From Spodoptera frugiperda (Eukaryota > Arthropoda > Insecta > Lepidoptera > Noctuidae), in contig NC_064224.1 in assembly GCF_023101765.2 (NCBI RefSeq), positions 7,954,103 through 8,018,102 on the forward strand: a stretch of 64,000 nucleotides of DNA, in the 5' to 3' direction. Every line of letters starts with the position of its first letter. The first letter of the stretch is position 1. The notes below the pieces were generated by a model. The model saw only the letters and a program-made list of their open reading frames with translations, was not told the DNA's origin and made no database searches. Shown in pieces: positions 38,078-50,500 of the stretch. The translations under genes were made by a program, and so were the position numbers.

Positions 38078-41000
38078 CTATTTACTTAAGATCTCTTGAA
38101 TTTCCAACAAGCTCTTTCCTTTGGTCTCAGGTACGAATATTGCGCTGAAGACGAAGGCTATGGTACAAGCTCCTGCGAAGATCCAGAAGGTCACTGCTGG
38201 ACCCCAAGCAGGCAACATGTATCCGAAGGCAGCTGTCACTCCGAAACCGAAAGCCCATCCAATGCTGACGGTGAAGGTGGAACTGAACCCTCTGCAGTTG
38301 TCAGTGAACATTTCTCCGATGAAAGTGTTGGGGATGATGCCGAAACCTGGAAAGATGAATAAGATTGTAGACTATCAGATTTTGATTTAAAGAAAAAGTA
38401 AAAGAAACAATCCGTGCTGACGAATTAATATTGAATAATTCAACTTTAATATTGATCTTAAAGACTGCTTCGTTGACCGAGTGGTCGTAAATGCGACTGC
38501 TGGCAAATAGGGCTTGGGTTTGATATATCGCTTCGACCAAAGTATTGCTGGGGTTTTCGATTAAATTCTCAGTTGTAGCTCGGAGTCTGGAAATATGGCC
38601 AGTGTACTTCTGCCTACTCCCTCGAGCATAATAGGCGTGTCAAACAAACCATTTAGACTACATTTATAGCCAAAAGTTTCATGACTGGGATCCATTTCTT
38701 ATAACATGATTCTCGTTACTTACGATGATTATATCGAGTTCAATTTTACGTACCACTGAAGTAAGCGATGAAGTACAGCACAAGCGATACCAGCGCCATC
38801 CACTGCAGGTCGTCAGCGATGTCGTAACCATTGTCGTATAGGAAGAAGTAAACACCAAGAGCAATCTGGAAAATTACAAAACATGAAGAAGAAGAAGATA
38901 CTCATTTAAGAAGACCATACTAAAACTAAAGAAGGATATAGAAAACCTAAATGAGATTTTCGTGAGACATACTAAATTAATAATTTTGTTATCGGTTTAC
39001 TCACAGCCCTCTTTTGGTAGCGCAATAATCGCTGCATCTTGTATCACGGAATGCTGCTCATGAATATGAGCCTCTAGCATGACTTGAAACTAGTCGAGTT
39101 CCTCGACAAACAGTTACGTGAGCAAGTCGATATTATAATAATTAATTCAAGATCCATTTCGGATGATAATCTTACCAAACTTATTGTACAGGCTGCTGTA
39201 GATATCAATATGAGAATCCTTCGTCCAGTTCTATCTACAAACAGAGGTGCAATGCTCGCTGCACCGACTTGTGTGACTCCGACAATAATTGTTGATATAT
39301 GGGGCTCCATAGACGACCCAGTCAACTCGAAAATGGTCGTAGCAAAGGATATCACTGCTATAATCCCACTGAATTGTTGGAGTATATTCAGAACCAGAAT
39401 TATGAATAATGCTTTTCTATTCGATTTTACAGTGACCATCTCAGCCATCTGATCTTTGTTTGACATGGGTTTCTCATTTGCTTTAGCCACTACATCATCT
39501 ATGTCATCTTTCCTGCCCAGTGATGTGAGAAGGTCCATTGCTTCGTCTCTCCTGTCTGAAAAAGTTAAGGGTGTGCATTTGAAATCCACTTATGATAATT
39601 ATTTTAGACTCAACTATATAGGTGTCTTGTACAATGTCACTCGGGTTTGATTTTCAGGGGTATTTACTATGATTTTTTATGGAATCCGAGCACACGGATT
39701 ACCTGATGGTAAGCAATTTACACTGCCCATGAACACCCGTAACATCAGTACTCTTAATACGAGTTTACTTTACGTTGAACGAAAACGAAAGGAGACCGTG
39801 TTCGGTGCTCTGATTGGCTGGCGCGAATGAATCAACCAATCAGAGCGCCGAACGCGCTCTCGTTTCGATTTCGTTAAACGTAAAACAAATTCGTACTAAG
39901 GGTACAGAGTGCTTTGCGAAACATGAAGAAAAAGAAAACGTTATCCAGAAAGCATACTTTAATCTTAATATGGAAACTTAAGATTTTAAACTTACTTGCC
40001 ATAACAAGAAAAACAGCAGTTTCTGGGACGATGAAGAATAATAAAATCATGTACACAACACCAATACCAACGACTATCCATGATATTGCCGCGTAGGACA
40101 CAAATGGTCCTATGCAATAGGCTACTAGAGTACCAAAAGTACTTGAAAATCCTGTTAATGTCAGGAGTGTCCCACGAATTCTTGTTGATCTGAAAGAAAT
40201 AAAATTAAATGAAGATTTAAAAGATAAACACAACTCAAGTAAGTTGGGTTTTTCTAATTATCCAAAGCGGTTACAAAAAGATTGATCCAAACTACTAGCA
40301 AGCACTGTTCTCAGTTTAGGAAGTTTTGTTAATTCCTTCCAATAGAAGGAGTTTTATCCTTTTTGTAATGTAATAGAAGTTACAGAGACTTCTATTATGG
40401 AATAATCAACCGATAAAATTTCCTTTAGCTCTGTAAGGGTTCTGATTTTGATTTCAATTAAATTAAGTCTTAATTCTCCAACAAGTATTAATACTGATTG
40501 GTACTCACGCCAATTCTCCAAGGTACACTAGATTGATGACAAATAGCATTCCATTACCAAATCCTGCGACTGCCCTACCAGTATATATAACAGCTACATG
40601 CTTAGCTAGCGCCTTTATTATGTATCCTATAATCAGGAACACAGCACCTATGTACAGACAAGGCTTTCTACCAATTACATTGCAAAGGTACCCAGCGATG
40701 TATGGACCTGAAAAATAAAACGAAATTAATTAACTAAAAATCACGGTTTACTCTTGTGCATTAATAGAGAAAAGCTCTCCTAGTTTCGAGTAACAGAGGG
40801 ACCTATAGTCATAATTATACTGATTGTGGGTCAATTTCATGAAGCAAATACAAAGAGATGTTATAACTAGATTTCCCTTTAACATAATGCGTGACACTTA
40901 ACGGGGAGCGCGGGACGTTACAAACCACGTCCCTCTCTATTTTCCAAGAGTCCCATAGTACAATAATTTTGCCAATTGTTCACATTTTAATGTGCTACTT

Positions 41001-41993
41001 TCTGAGCGCTTATAAACTACCTACGCGATATTACTTTGTAACATCATTGGGCAGGGTGCATTTGTTTTGTCACAGTGCACAATCACATTATGGCATCTCC
41101 TTTTTGTACTTGCTTGTTGCTTCATATTTAGTTTACTTTGTAACCTGCCCTTTTTCTTTTAAGGTAGGTATCACCATTTCACTATTTTGATTCACAATTA
41201 AACATACCTGTAAGAACTCCAGCAAAACTGGTTGATACAATCCAGGACGCTTGCTCAACAGTTATCGGAGTTTCCAATATAGTTTGTTCTGGATTCTGGA
41301 GTAGAGCTATTACCGGAGCCGTCCATCCTAACGTGTAGCCCAATATTAATTGGCCTATGTACACTGGAAATGGCAGAAGAAAAAAAATGATTATGACCAT
41401 TTTATTTTCTCCTTTTTTACGCCTGCCAACAGCCATACATAGCTTCGCTGCTTGTACGTGGTCTCCATTCCAGAATCTTTCTGACCCATCAGCCGTCAGT
41501 ACCCTTAGTACGAGTTTGCTTTACGTTTGAAGTAATCGAAACGAGAACGTTTTCGGCGCTCTGATTGGTTGGTTCATTCAGAACGCCGAACGCGCTCTCA
41601 TTTCGTTTTCGTTCAACATAAAACAAAATTATACTAAGGGTACTGTTTTTCGGTATGCTATGGACCCCCAATTCTAACCAATACCACGTCAGTTTGTTAA
41701 TCTGTTGGGCTATGTATGCGACTTAAGTGGATCTCCTCATTTCTGATTGGATCTCGCAAAGAAACCGAGCACAGGCCTTTCCTTAGTTCGCGGAGTAACC
41801 CTGAACTTTGTTATGAGGCCCATAGTGAGAGTTTGAGGACCTAAAAATGATCACTGGTAACACACACTGATTAGACTTGCGTACTGAAGCACTGAATTTT
41901 TGGACTCAAACTATAATATTGATCAAATTTTGACTTACAGCATCCAGCGATCAGAAATTGCCGTTTTAATCCAGAAGTAACTTCGGCAACCAT
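38078..41993 (-). CDS. Transporter D: MFS sugar porter (Tret1-like), 454 aa, 7 exons
   Basis: Exons in transcription order: 41993-41939, 41363-41208, 40707-40509, 40189-39996, 39555-39176, 38865-38754, 38346-38078 (1365 nt), with GT..AG junctions in the same phases as A-C. The N-terminus is MVAEVTSGLKRQFLIAGC. Motifs: GRKP, VPETAVF at the TM6 end, QQFSGII in TM7, DRTGRR, GIIPNTFIGE and PETKG; the product is a predicted 12-TM membrane facilitator. TM1-TM2 residues are closest to gene A (LLQNPE.TILETPITVEQAS in both), so D is probably the nearest relative of A, now inverted. Ile replaces the TM7 Asn that A keeps. Introns hold a SINE-1 copy, MITE P copies and two palindromic MITEs. Confidence 0.92.
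38462..38642 (+). mobile_element. SINE-1, degenerate copy in gene D intron 6
   Basis: GACTGCTTCGTTGACCGAGT, AAATGCGACTGCTGGCAAAT and a worn B-box region, then ACTTCTGCCTACTCCCTCG. Antisense to gene D. Confidence 0.7.
38960..39115. repeat. MITE family P-like copy, gene D intron 5
   Basis: CGTGAGACATACTAAATTAA at the left, then CATGAATATGAGCCTCTAGC and AGTCGAGTTCCTCGACAAAC. The same blocks recur in reverse order at 54680-54830. Confidence 0.6.
39748..39905. repeat. Palindromic CCAAT-type MITE in gene D intron 4
   Basis: GTACTCTTAATACGAGTTTA faces TTCGTACTAAGGGTAC. In the middle GTGCTCTGATTGGCTGG faces CCAATCAGAGCGCCGAAC. Length 158 bp, non-coding. Confidence 0.75.
41499..41643. repeat. Palindromic CCAAT-type MITE in gene D intron 1
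   Basis: GTACCCTTAGTACGAGTTTG faces ATTATACTAAGGGTAC, with GGCGCTCTGATTGGTTGG inside. Same family as 39748-39905 and the larger version at 55071-55412. Confidence 0.75.
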
Positions 41994-44594
41994 TTTTAAT
42001 TAAAAATACGTGTTTTTACTCACAATACCGGTCAACGTTTAAATAATCATTTCTTTAATAATTTGTATTAATTTATCTGTATGTATATCTAAATACTTTT
42101 AAATCAAAAGGTGTGAATCTGTATACTTATATTTATGTAGGCAATCAATTAGGGGTGCGCAGTCGATTAATAATACAGATTTTTCGCTAATAATCGTGAC
42201 TATTCATATTTATTGCTGAAGCTCCTTGCTTATAATTGCTAACACTAAACAAAAGATAAACAAAAATAATAGATATCAGGCGATATGGGGGGCAGAATAG
42301 ATAGACCACAACAGATTGATATGTATGAAGATTCCGTAGCGTTTAGGGAGGGCAACAAATAGCGGATATTTGGTGTCGAATTTTGGACTTTTTTTACATT
42401 TGATGGGTCGACGTTTGGCCGCTATCTCATCTGATGGTAAGTGATGATGCGGCCTACGGTGGAGCACGTCTGCCCAAAAGCAACCTGTTCACTCGGGTCT
42501 TGAATACACCCAGGTAAACTCCGGCAAGAAGTTCCACTCCCTACCAGTTCGCCCAAGGAAGTTTGAATCGAAGCTATTATTAAAAAGCAAAGTGTTTGGA
42601 TGTATCCGGAAAATTACAAGATACCGGGGTTGCGGCTCAAAGCAGGAGTAGGAACGGGGTGGTTTTTAGTCAGTAAGAGTCTGACACTCCTTCTAACATC
42701 ACCCAAGGTGGAAGAAGTCATTAGATGAATTCCCCCGCAAAATAAAGGATGTAATGTTGAAGAGAAGCCTCTCATTTTAAGAGGAAGCTGGTAGCAGGCT
42801 CTTGATAATGAGCTTTGTTATTGAAAGTAACAAAAATTGCATAAAACAACGGAACCAAAAGCAATTTTATTCAGAGCCGATAGACCTTTTTAATCTTGAT
42901 TGTAAAAGTATTTCCCCCTAGCAATCACCAGCTCAAGGCACAAATTACACTCTTAATCACCAATAGTAGATACCTATTGATAAATTACACACGTAATATC
43001 ACATCACGCGTGATAAGTTACATTGGACGTAAAAAGCGCATGGTAGACGTATGGCACGTGAGATAAGAATTTAAGATAATCCAGAAGACTACTAAAGAGC
43101 ATGTGGTGACGAAAAAAGAAGAATACATTTAATGTCCACTCCGTTATTCTTGTCAGGGATCGCGTGATGATCTCCGGCCACCGTAAGTGTGGGTCTGCAG
43201 ACAGAGATCAAGAGTAGCCCGTCATCCGACAGAAACAGTGGTTCCGCCTCTAAGAGCCATCAGACCACCACAAGGCCCAGTAGATGATGCCTGATCTGGA
43301 GCTGCGGACTACCTAGCGGGTTTACCGAGGCTTCGGCTCGAAAAGCAGGAGTAGGAACGGAGTGGTTTTTAATCAGTAAGAGTCTGACACTCCCTCTCGC
43401 CTCGCCCAAGACGGGACAAGGCATTGCATGATTTTCCCCCTCAAAAAAACATCCCTATTCTTTCCGCGAGTTTCGTACCATGAACTAGTGGTTTGGAAGC
43501 AGCTGCAGGGTAGAGCGGGCGTGCAGTGAATGCGTCGTGAACACACGGTGTCTGCATTACGCACACGCCTCTGCTACGCAGCATGGACGTTGCGAATACG
43601 CAACAAAATTTGTTATGCGCTAGATAACGTATAATATATATACACTATATAGTTCGCGTCTCTAATTAACATGAACCTTTTAAACTAATCTCCAAACCAT
43701 CAGCTGTGTCAAAAATTCTTTTCAATGGCTGTTGATGTAATTAATATAATAAAACCTAATAAAATATTGTTTTAAGTGTAGTAAGTAGGTACGGATTTTA
43801 CTTTAATATTGAAGGTTACGCTAGTGAAGGATAGGTAGCTACTGCTGCACATTTATGTAACAATTTAGGTAGATATTTATCAATATCATTACGAATTACC
43901 TACTACGATATTATTATCAAAACAAATCAGTGATATCAACGTAATAATTCTGCAGAAAATTAGGTGCAATCGTTTAAATTGTGATTAATGACTCATTTTA
44001 TTTTTCTGAACATAAACCTATTTTATAGTAAGTATGCCGCAGAGTTCAATCTTAAGTATTTCTTAATTAACTTAAGAAAGGAAAACAGTTAAGTTGGACA
44101 TAAATATTTTACCCCAGAACTGAACCATTAACGTAGCGTAGCTGCGCATTCCGAAGCGATAGTGTACCCTGTATACCAATAGGTGGTCTCCTAAGCCATA
44201 GATAGCTAGCGTCAGCTATTTAATCTTTCATTTTAAGGTGAACCTAATAACATCTATGAATGATGGCTCCCATAATTTCCAAGTTCTTTTCAAAAAACAC
44301 GTTATTATTCTAAAAAGATTTTAGGTAAACCAAGTTATATTTTTCAAATACACACGTTTTTTTCAAAAACGTGCATTTTTATTTATATTATATTGTTGAA
44401 AATTTCGACATGTTTATTAGGAATTGAAAATTGCACCAAAGCTTCAAGAATTTTGCGAACAAAGGAACGCTTTCAAACCTTTGTGTTTGTCATCATGACA
44501 ATGACAGTTGACAGTTTCATCTTACAAAACTTGTTTGTTTACCAATTTCAGGATTCGTACAGTTAAAACATTAATTTAATTCGTTAATATAACA
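41994..44594. other. Intergenic between gene D and VIPAS39
   Basis: Divergent promoter region of D and of the downstream gene. Repeats: an unnamed dispersed repeat (about 42280-42560, with GATGGGTCGACGTTTGGCCG), an R1 3' tail (42610-42745, +) and a second R1 tail (43155-43450, +) starting at the last ORF2 codons. The remainder is AT-rich with no gene seen. Confidence 0.5.
43155..43450 (+). repeat. R1-clade 3' end fragment
   Basis: GGGATCGCGTGATGATCTCC CCGTAAGTGTGGGTCTGC-type start, then CTGACACTCCCTCTCGCCTC and an A-run. It corresponds to about 29753-30075 of the full element with internal deletions. Confidence 0.8.
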
Positions 44595-47500
44595 ATGGAT
44601 GACGATGATTATTGGAACACAAGTGAAACAAAAGCCAAGGCTTTCAGTTTTGATGATGACGTGGTAAATATCTTTTCGATATTATTAAAACAGTTAAATT
44701 CGTCAGCGATACAAGAACTGACCCCGTTCTTTTTAATTTTATTTAAAAAATATGTGTCGTAGGTCATATTCTATTCTGCCAGCTTCTCAAATTGTAATCT
44801 ATATGTTTTTATCTCGAAAATATTGTGAATGATTAGTGTAAAACGTAAATTATAAGAGTAGGTGCTTTTCTTAAAATGTCTCTTAAATTTTAAGCCTCTT
44901 TTATGTTGTAATTTTTGGTTATAAACGTAAATTAAAAACCACCATTAAATCCCTTCCGAAATTGCTAATATCAATACCATCACACCTTATATACCTAAAG
45001 CTGCAAGGAAATCTACTTATAGTCTACTTACTCCTATAAGAAATATAATTAATTAGAAACAATTTTTATGTTAAAATTCTACAACCGTTTTAGCTAAAAT
45101 ATTAGTCTCATGTAGCTAATAAACAGAACATTAGAAAATCTAATACATTCTACAAAGACTCTTTTTAATAAAGCGAACCACCTTCAATTTTCTTTACTGC
45201 CTCTATTTTTTTAAGTTAGGTAATAATCCCTAAAACCTCCTAAGTCAAAAAAATACTATGTATGAAAACCACATCAAAATCGATTTAGCCAAACGCAAGA
45301 TAATCATGTGAATATACATTCATTCAAATAAACCAAGAACTTCTTTTTAAGTTGATTAAAAATCAAACTGAATTATAATATTTACTTTTTCAGCTCTCAA
45401 CGCAAGAGATTCTGGCTATCGGTCAGAAGTCCTATGCATCACCAGGACAGAGTGAGGAGAGCCTCTTCAACAACATCAGCATATCCACTGTCCAGTCAGC
45501 GGCCATACCACTGAACAGTCTTGTGTCTTCTAAGGTTTTAGATCTGAGTATGTATTTATTTTTTAACAGACTTCCACTACTAAATAATTTGTTTTAGTAC
45601 TTACTTCTGTAATTCTTCTGCTATAAAGATTTAAAAGCTTGCAAAGATTTACATCATATCACACATTAACAGCCTATTAATGCCCACTGGCATAGGGGTT
45701 TGACCATTAATCACCACACTTGCACTTGTTGTTGATGATAAATCTTTGATAAATGGCAAAAATGGCCAACGGCTTCGCCTGCATTCCCGTGGGATAAAAA
45801 GCATCCTATCACCCTAGTCAGCTCATACCCCGTCTGTACATATTATATCAAATTTCATCAAAATTGTTCAAAATCTTTCAGTAGTTTCAGTATAATTGAC
45901 AGACAAACATCCAATCAAACAAACTTTCACATTTATAATATTAGTGTGATAACACTCACAAGTTATTTTGTTAGCCCCATTGTATTAAGTTGTAAACATT
46001 TTACAAGAATTAAAAGTCTCACTGTACCCTTTACAAAAAACAGTATTTAAAAAGTTATGTGCCTATTAACTCTATACTAAACAAATCTTATTTAACTTAA
46101 CCATCCATCCTTTCTAGTCCTCCTAGCCCAATCAGGCAAAGACCCCTCAAAGGAGACTAAATACGAACCAGAGCAGACGGTAGCTATGACCCTCAAGCGA
46201 CTGACTCTTGGCCGCAGCTGTTCCCTACATGTACACCGCAGTATGAAGAGTAAGACGGAGTTGCTAGACGGAGCACTGGCTATTGGAGATGGGAATGCTG
46301 TGTTGACTGTGAGTTTTTGATCATAGTTATTATTTGTTTTATAGATTCTACGGTTCTTGAGTAGAAATGGAATGTTTAATTGGTCAAAAATTGTTATTTT
46401 ATTTTATGATAGTTATAAGCTGGTAAACGAGCAGACGGATCATCTGATGGTAAGCAGTGCCGTCGCCCTAAACACCCGAAACACCAGAGGCGTTACAAAT
46501 GTGTCGCCGGCCTATTGGGGGTTGTGAATTTAAGGGTTGTTGTGGAAACGGAGATAAGGAATATTGGAAAGGGTAAATAGGCCTACTCACACAATAAAAT
46601 ACAACGCAAGAGTTGTTTCAAGTCGGTTTTCTGTGAGGCCGTGGTATCACTCCGGTCGAGCCGGCCTATTCGTGCCGAAGCATGACTATTATTTCAAATC
46701 CTCAATTCAATACAATATATATAAATTTAAAATATATATATTTTATCAATTTTGATTCTGGTAGAGTGGAGAAGTTATAATTTTTTTTCTTTACTCAGCA
46801 TATTGATGAGAAACATTTACTATTCTAGTATCTAATAACTGACTGTCTAAACCCAATTTCCAGGTGGTCCTATTCCTCATCCAGACTTTGAACAAGAAGC
46901 TAGTTTATGAGCTGCTCTCTTCAAGACCAGTGGCCCTAAACCATTACATAGCCTTCCTACAAAATGAGGGGAAGATATCTGAACTTACCGATTTGTTAAC
47001 GTAAGTTTAACCTTTTTAATTTTCTTACTAATATTTTAAATGCGAAAGTTGGTGTAATTGTGAGATTTTGTGTATGTTTGTTACTTAATCACGTCAGAAT
47101 GATTGAAAGGATCTGGATAAAATTTGGAACATGGATAAATTGTGGTCTGAAATAAGACATAGGCTACATATTATCCTACAAGCGTGTGAAGCGGCGGGCA
47201 GAAGCTAGTTTTTCATAAATGTATTGGGATTTATTAACAATTTTACTCAAGACTGTACTCATGTGATATCATCAAGATACTTATATGTACTAGTACTAAT
47301 ATGCATGTTTTTTTTCAAATTTGTACTTTACAAGGTATTAATAAATACAAATAAATTAGTACAATAACAAACAGAAATAATGATATTCAGTACAGTCATT
47401 GGAGAGTTACATTCATGCCAATTGCCAATTATATTTCGGCGATATTTCTACTGATGTTTATATAATATTTACTTATCTGTAATTGCAGGATGTTGGGACG

Positions 47501-50500
47501 TAGCCCTGACGCTGCTGTAAGTATATATTTTTATAAATCACATCACATCAGCAGCCTATAAATGGACTCAGCTGACCAAAGGCCTCTTCTCACACGGAGA
47601 AGGTTTGAGCATCAATCACCACGCTTGCTCAATGCGGTGGCTAATTTTATACATTTTAATGGAGCTTTAAAGTTGAAAACTAAAAAAAAAAATACGGTCG
47701 AATTGAGAACCTCCTCCTTTTTTTGAAGTCGGTTAAAAAAAGTCTAATTTTAAGTCTTATTTTTCTTTAACAGTAAAAGTAACAGTATAAGAATAAGATT
47801 TCTTGCGTTAGTTTTCCTTGTTTTAATTATCATTCCTTTTTACATTGTAGATGTACCAATACCAACACACGGTGAAGACACAGGGCAACAATGTGGATGT
47901 GTTGCTGAGGAAGTTGGGCAACTTGTTGGCCAACCACTTCAACCAGCCCGGTGTCGACCAACACCAGGCCAAGATGATTGCAGATTACGTCAAGTTGTTA
48001 GGTAAGGAATTTTTGTATCTTTCTAAATTACACTTATGGTACGAGAGCTAGCAACGTCGAAAAAACAAGCATTTCAAGAAGGCCAGTTTTTAGATATATT
48101 ATGTCTCTCACTCTCCCAGACATCATACGGGCTATCTGGCAGGCGGTAGTGGTTGCGTTCATCAGTGCGCATCGCATTTCAACTTTTTAAAAATTTCTGA
48201 GGGGGGAGTGAGAGACATAGTATATCTAAAAACTAGCCTTCTTGAAATGCACTCTCAAAAACGTTGCCAGCTCTTATACTATTAGGTGTGGGAGAGCTAT
48301 GCTTCAGTACGAATGGGCCGCCTCGACCAGAGTGTTACCGCGGTCTCACAGAAAACCGAAGTGAAATAACGCTTGCGTTGTGTGAGTGAGGTTAATGGAG
48401 GCCCAATTACCATCCTTCCCAATCCCAGATTTTCTAACAACCCTTCAATTCCTAACCTCCAAAAAGCCGGTAATACACTTGTAAAGCCTTTGATGTTTCG
48501 AGTGTCCACCACAGATGCATCAGACCACCACAGATGGGGCCCAGTAGGGCTGATGCCTGATCCGGAGCTGTGGACTACCTAGCGGGTTTACCGGGGCTCC
48601 GGTTCGAAAAGCAGGAGTAGGAACGAGGTGGTTTTTAGTCAGTAAGAGTCTGACACTCCCTCTCGCCTCGCCTAAGGCGAGAAAAGTCATTGGATGATTT
48701 TACCCCCTCAAAAAAAAAACCTAACATCCAGTCACTGCATTAACCATACCTTAAATTATAAGTAATATACTTATTATCTACAGAATGGCAGAAACACGTG
48801 AACAAGCCGGAGTTGCAGTACAGGTCGGTGATCGAGTGGCTGGCGTACAACTGCGCGCACCACTGGCACGAGGGGGCCGGGAACGCCATGTCGCCGCTCA
48901 CTCTGTGTCAGCGACATCAGGTATTATACTCACATAATATTGCTTTTTTTTGTTTTTTTTTTTTAACGTTGCCCCACACTAGGATTTTCTCCTGTGTCGT
49001 GGGTGCGTTTACAAACATTCAAATTCACATGCACATGACACCCAGACCCGAAACAACAATTTGTGGATCACACAAAGAGTTGCTCCGTGCGGGAATCGAA
49101 CCCGCTACCCGTTGCGCGACAGCCAGTTGCCCAGCCACCGCACCAACCGTGCAGTCGTTGCATTGCATATTTGCTCCTTAAAGTAACATTTTTTTGATAG
49201 ATTGACACTCTGATTTCGTCATCATCATCATCAGCAGCCAGGATATGTCCACTGCTGAACAAAGGCCTCCCCCTTAGTCCTCCACGTAGAACGACAAGTC
49301 GCCACCTGCATCCACTGGCTCCCCGCCACTCTGACGATGTCGTCGGTCCACCTAGTGGCACACTCTGATTTACTCAACAGTTTATTGCAAAGAAAAATCT
49401 TATTAAGTCGACTGAATTAACTAAAAAATAACGGTTTACTAACGAAAATTAATAGAGAAACGCTCTACTAGTTTCGAGTCACAGAGGGACTCTTCATCAT
49501 GAGCAGCAAGCGCAAACGCGGCGACGTAGAGCTTTTCTCTATAATTCTATCTACGTGACGTACGTGATTTTTAGTTAATTTAGTATGTCTCATGGTAGTT
49601 ATTATAAAGATTATTAAAATACATGTCCAAATGTAATATTTTTTGCTTAGCTTTGTATTGCAATTATTTCAGATTACCCCTCTGCAATACGACTGGGTTG
49701 TGCTGAATGTGCACGCGAAATCCGGCAAATGGGACATCGTGGAATCGCTATTCACTAAAAAGGTTATATTGAAGAACTAGTAATTTCCTTAAAATTAGCT
49801 ATATTTTTATATAAGAAATATGTCTGCGTTTAAAATTCTTACGCCTGTGTGTTTTCTTATTTCTCAAATGTTTATCTAAATGTAATTCATAGATACATAA
49901 ATGATTGCGACAAAATGTTACTTACTGCAGATTTTCTGTAATGAGATTTACGTGATCCGGGTGTCCATGGACGACGGCGTTTGCTTACCATCAGGTGACT
50001 TGTCTACTCGTTTACCAACTTATGCTATAAAGAAACTGTTCATTCAGTGCTTTAGACACCAGAAACTCTTCACTCACGAAACGCAATACCACTACATTAC
50101 CACTTAACATTAAATAACATCCTTGACTCCCCACCACAGGACTGGTTCGGCCGTACGACGATATCGTCGAACATCCCGATGGAGACGCTCCTGTCCCGCC
50201 TGAGCCAGCTGCAGGCCAGCAAGCAACTCCTCGCCACCTGCCTCAACAAGGTCGCCAGCAGTGACGACCGGCTGCGGCTCGCGCATATGTATAAGGTAAG
50301 CTTATTTTACTATGTAACATCACGCTCATTACGGTGCTTAACCCGTTCATTGCCACGATTATTTTTTTAAAGTTCATAGCGATGCCGCCCTGAGAATGTA
50401 CTGAGAATGTAGGACAGGCCTGGCGTGTTCGAGGCGTAGTTATAGAAATTCTCAAGAACAAGCTTGACGTGTCGGTGGCAGTGAATGGGTTAAGGGTGTT

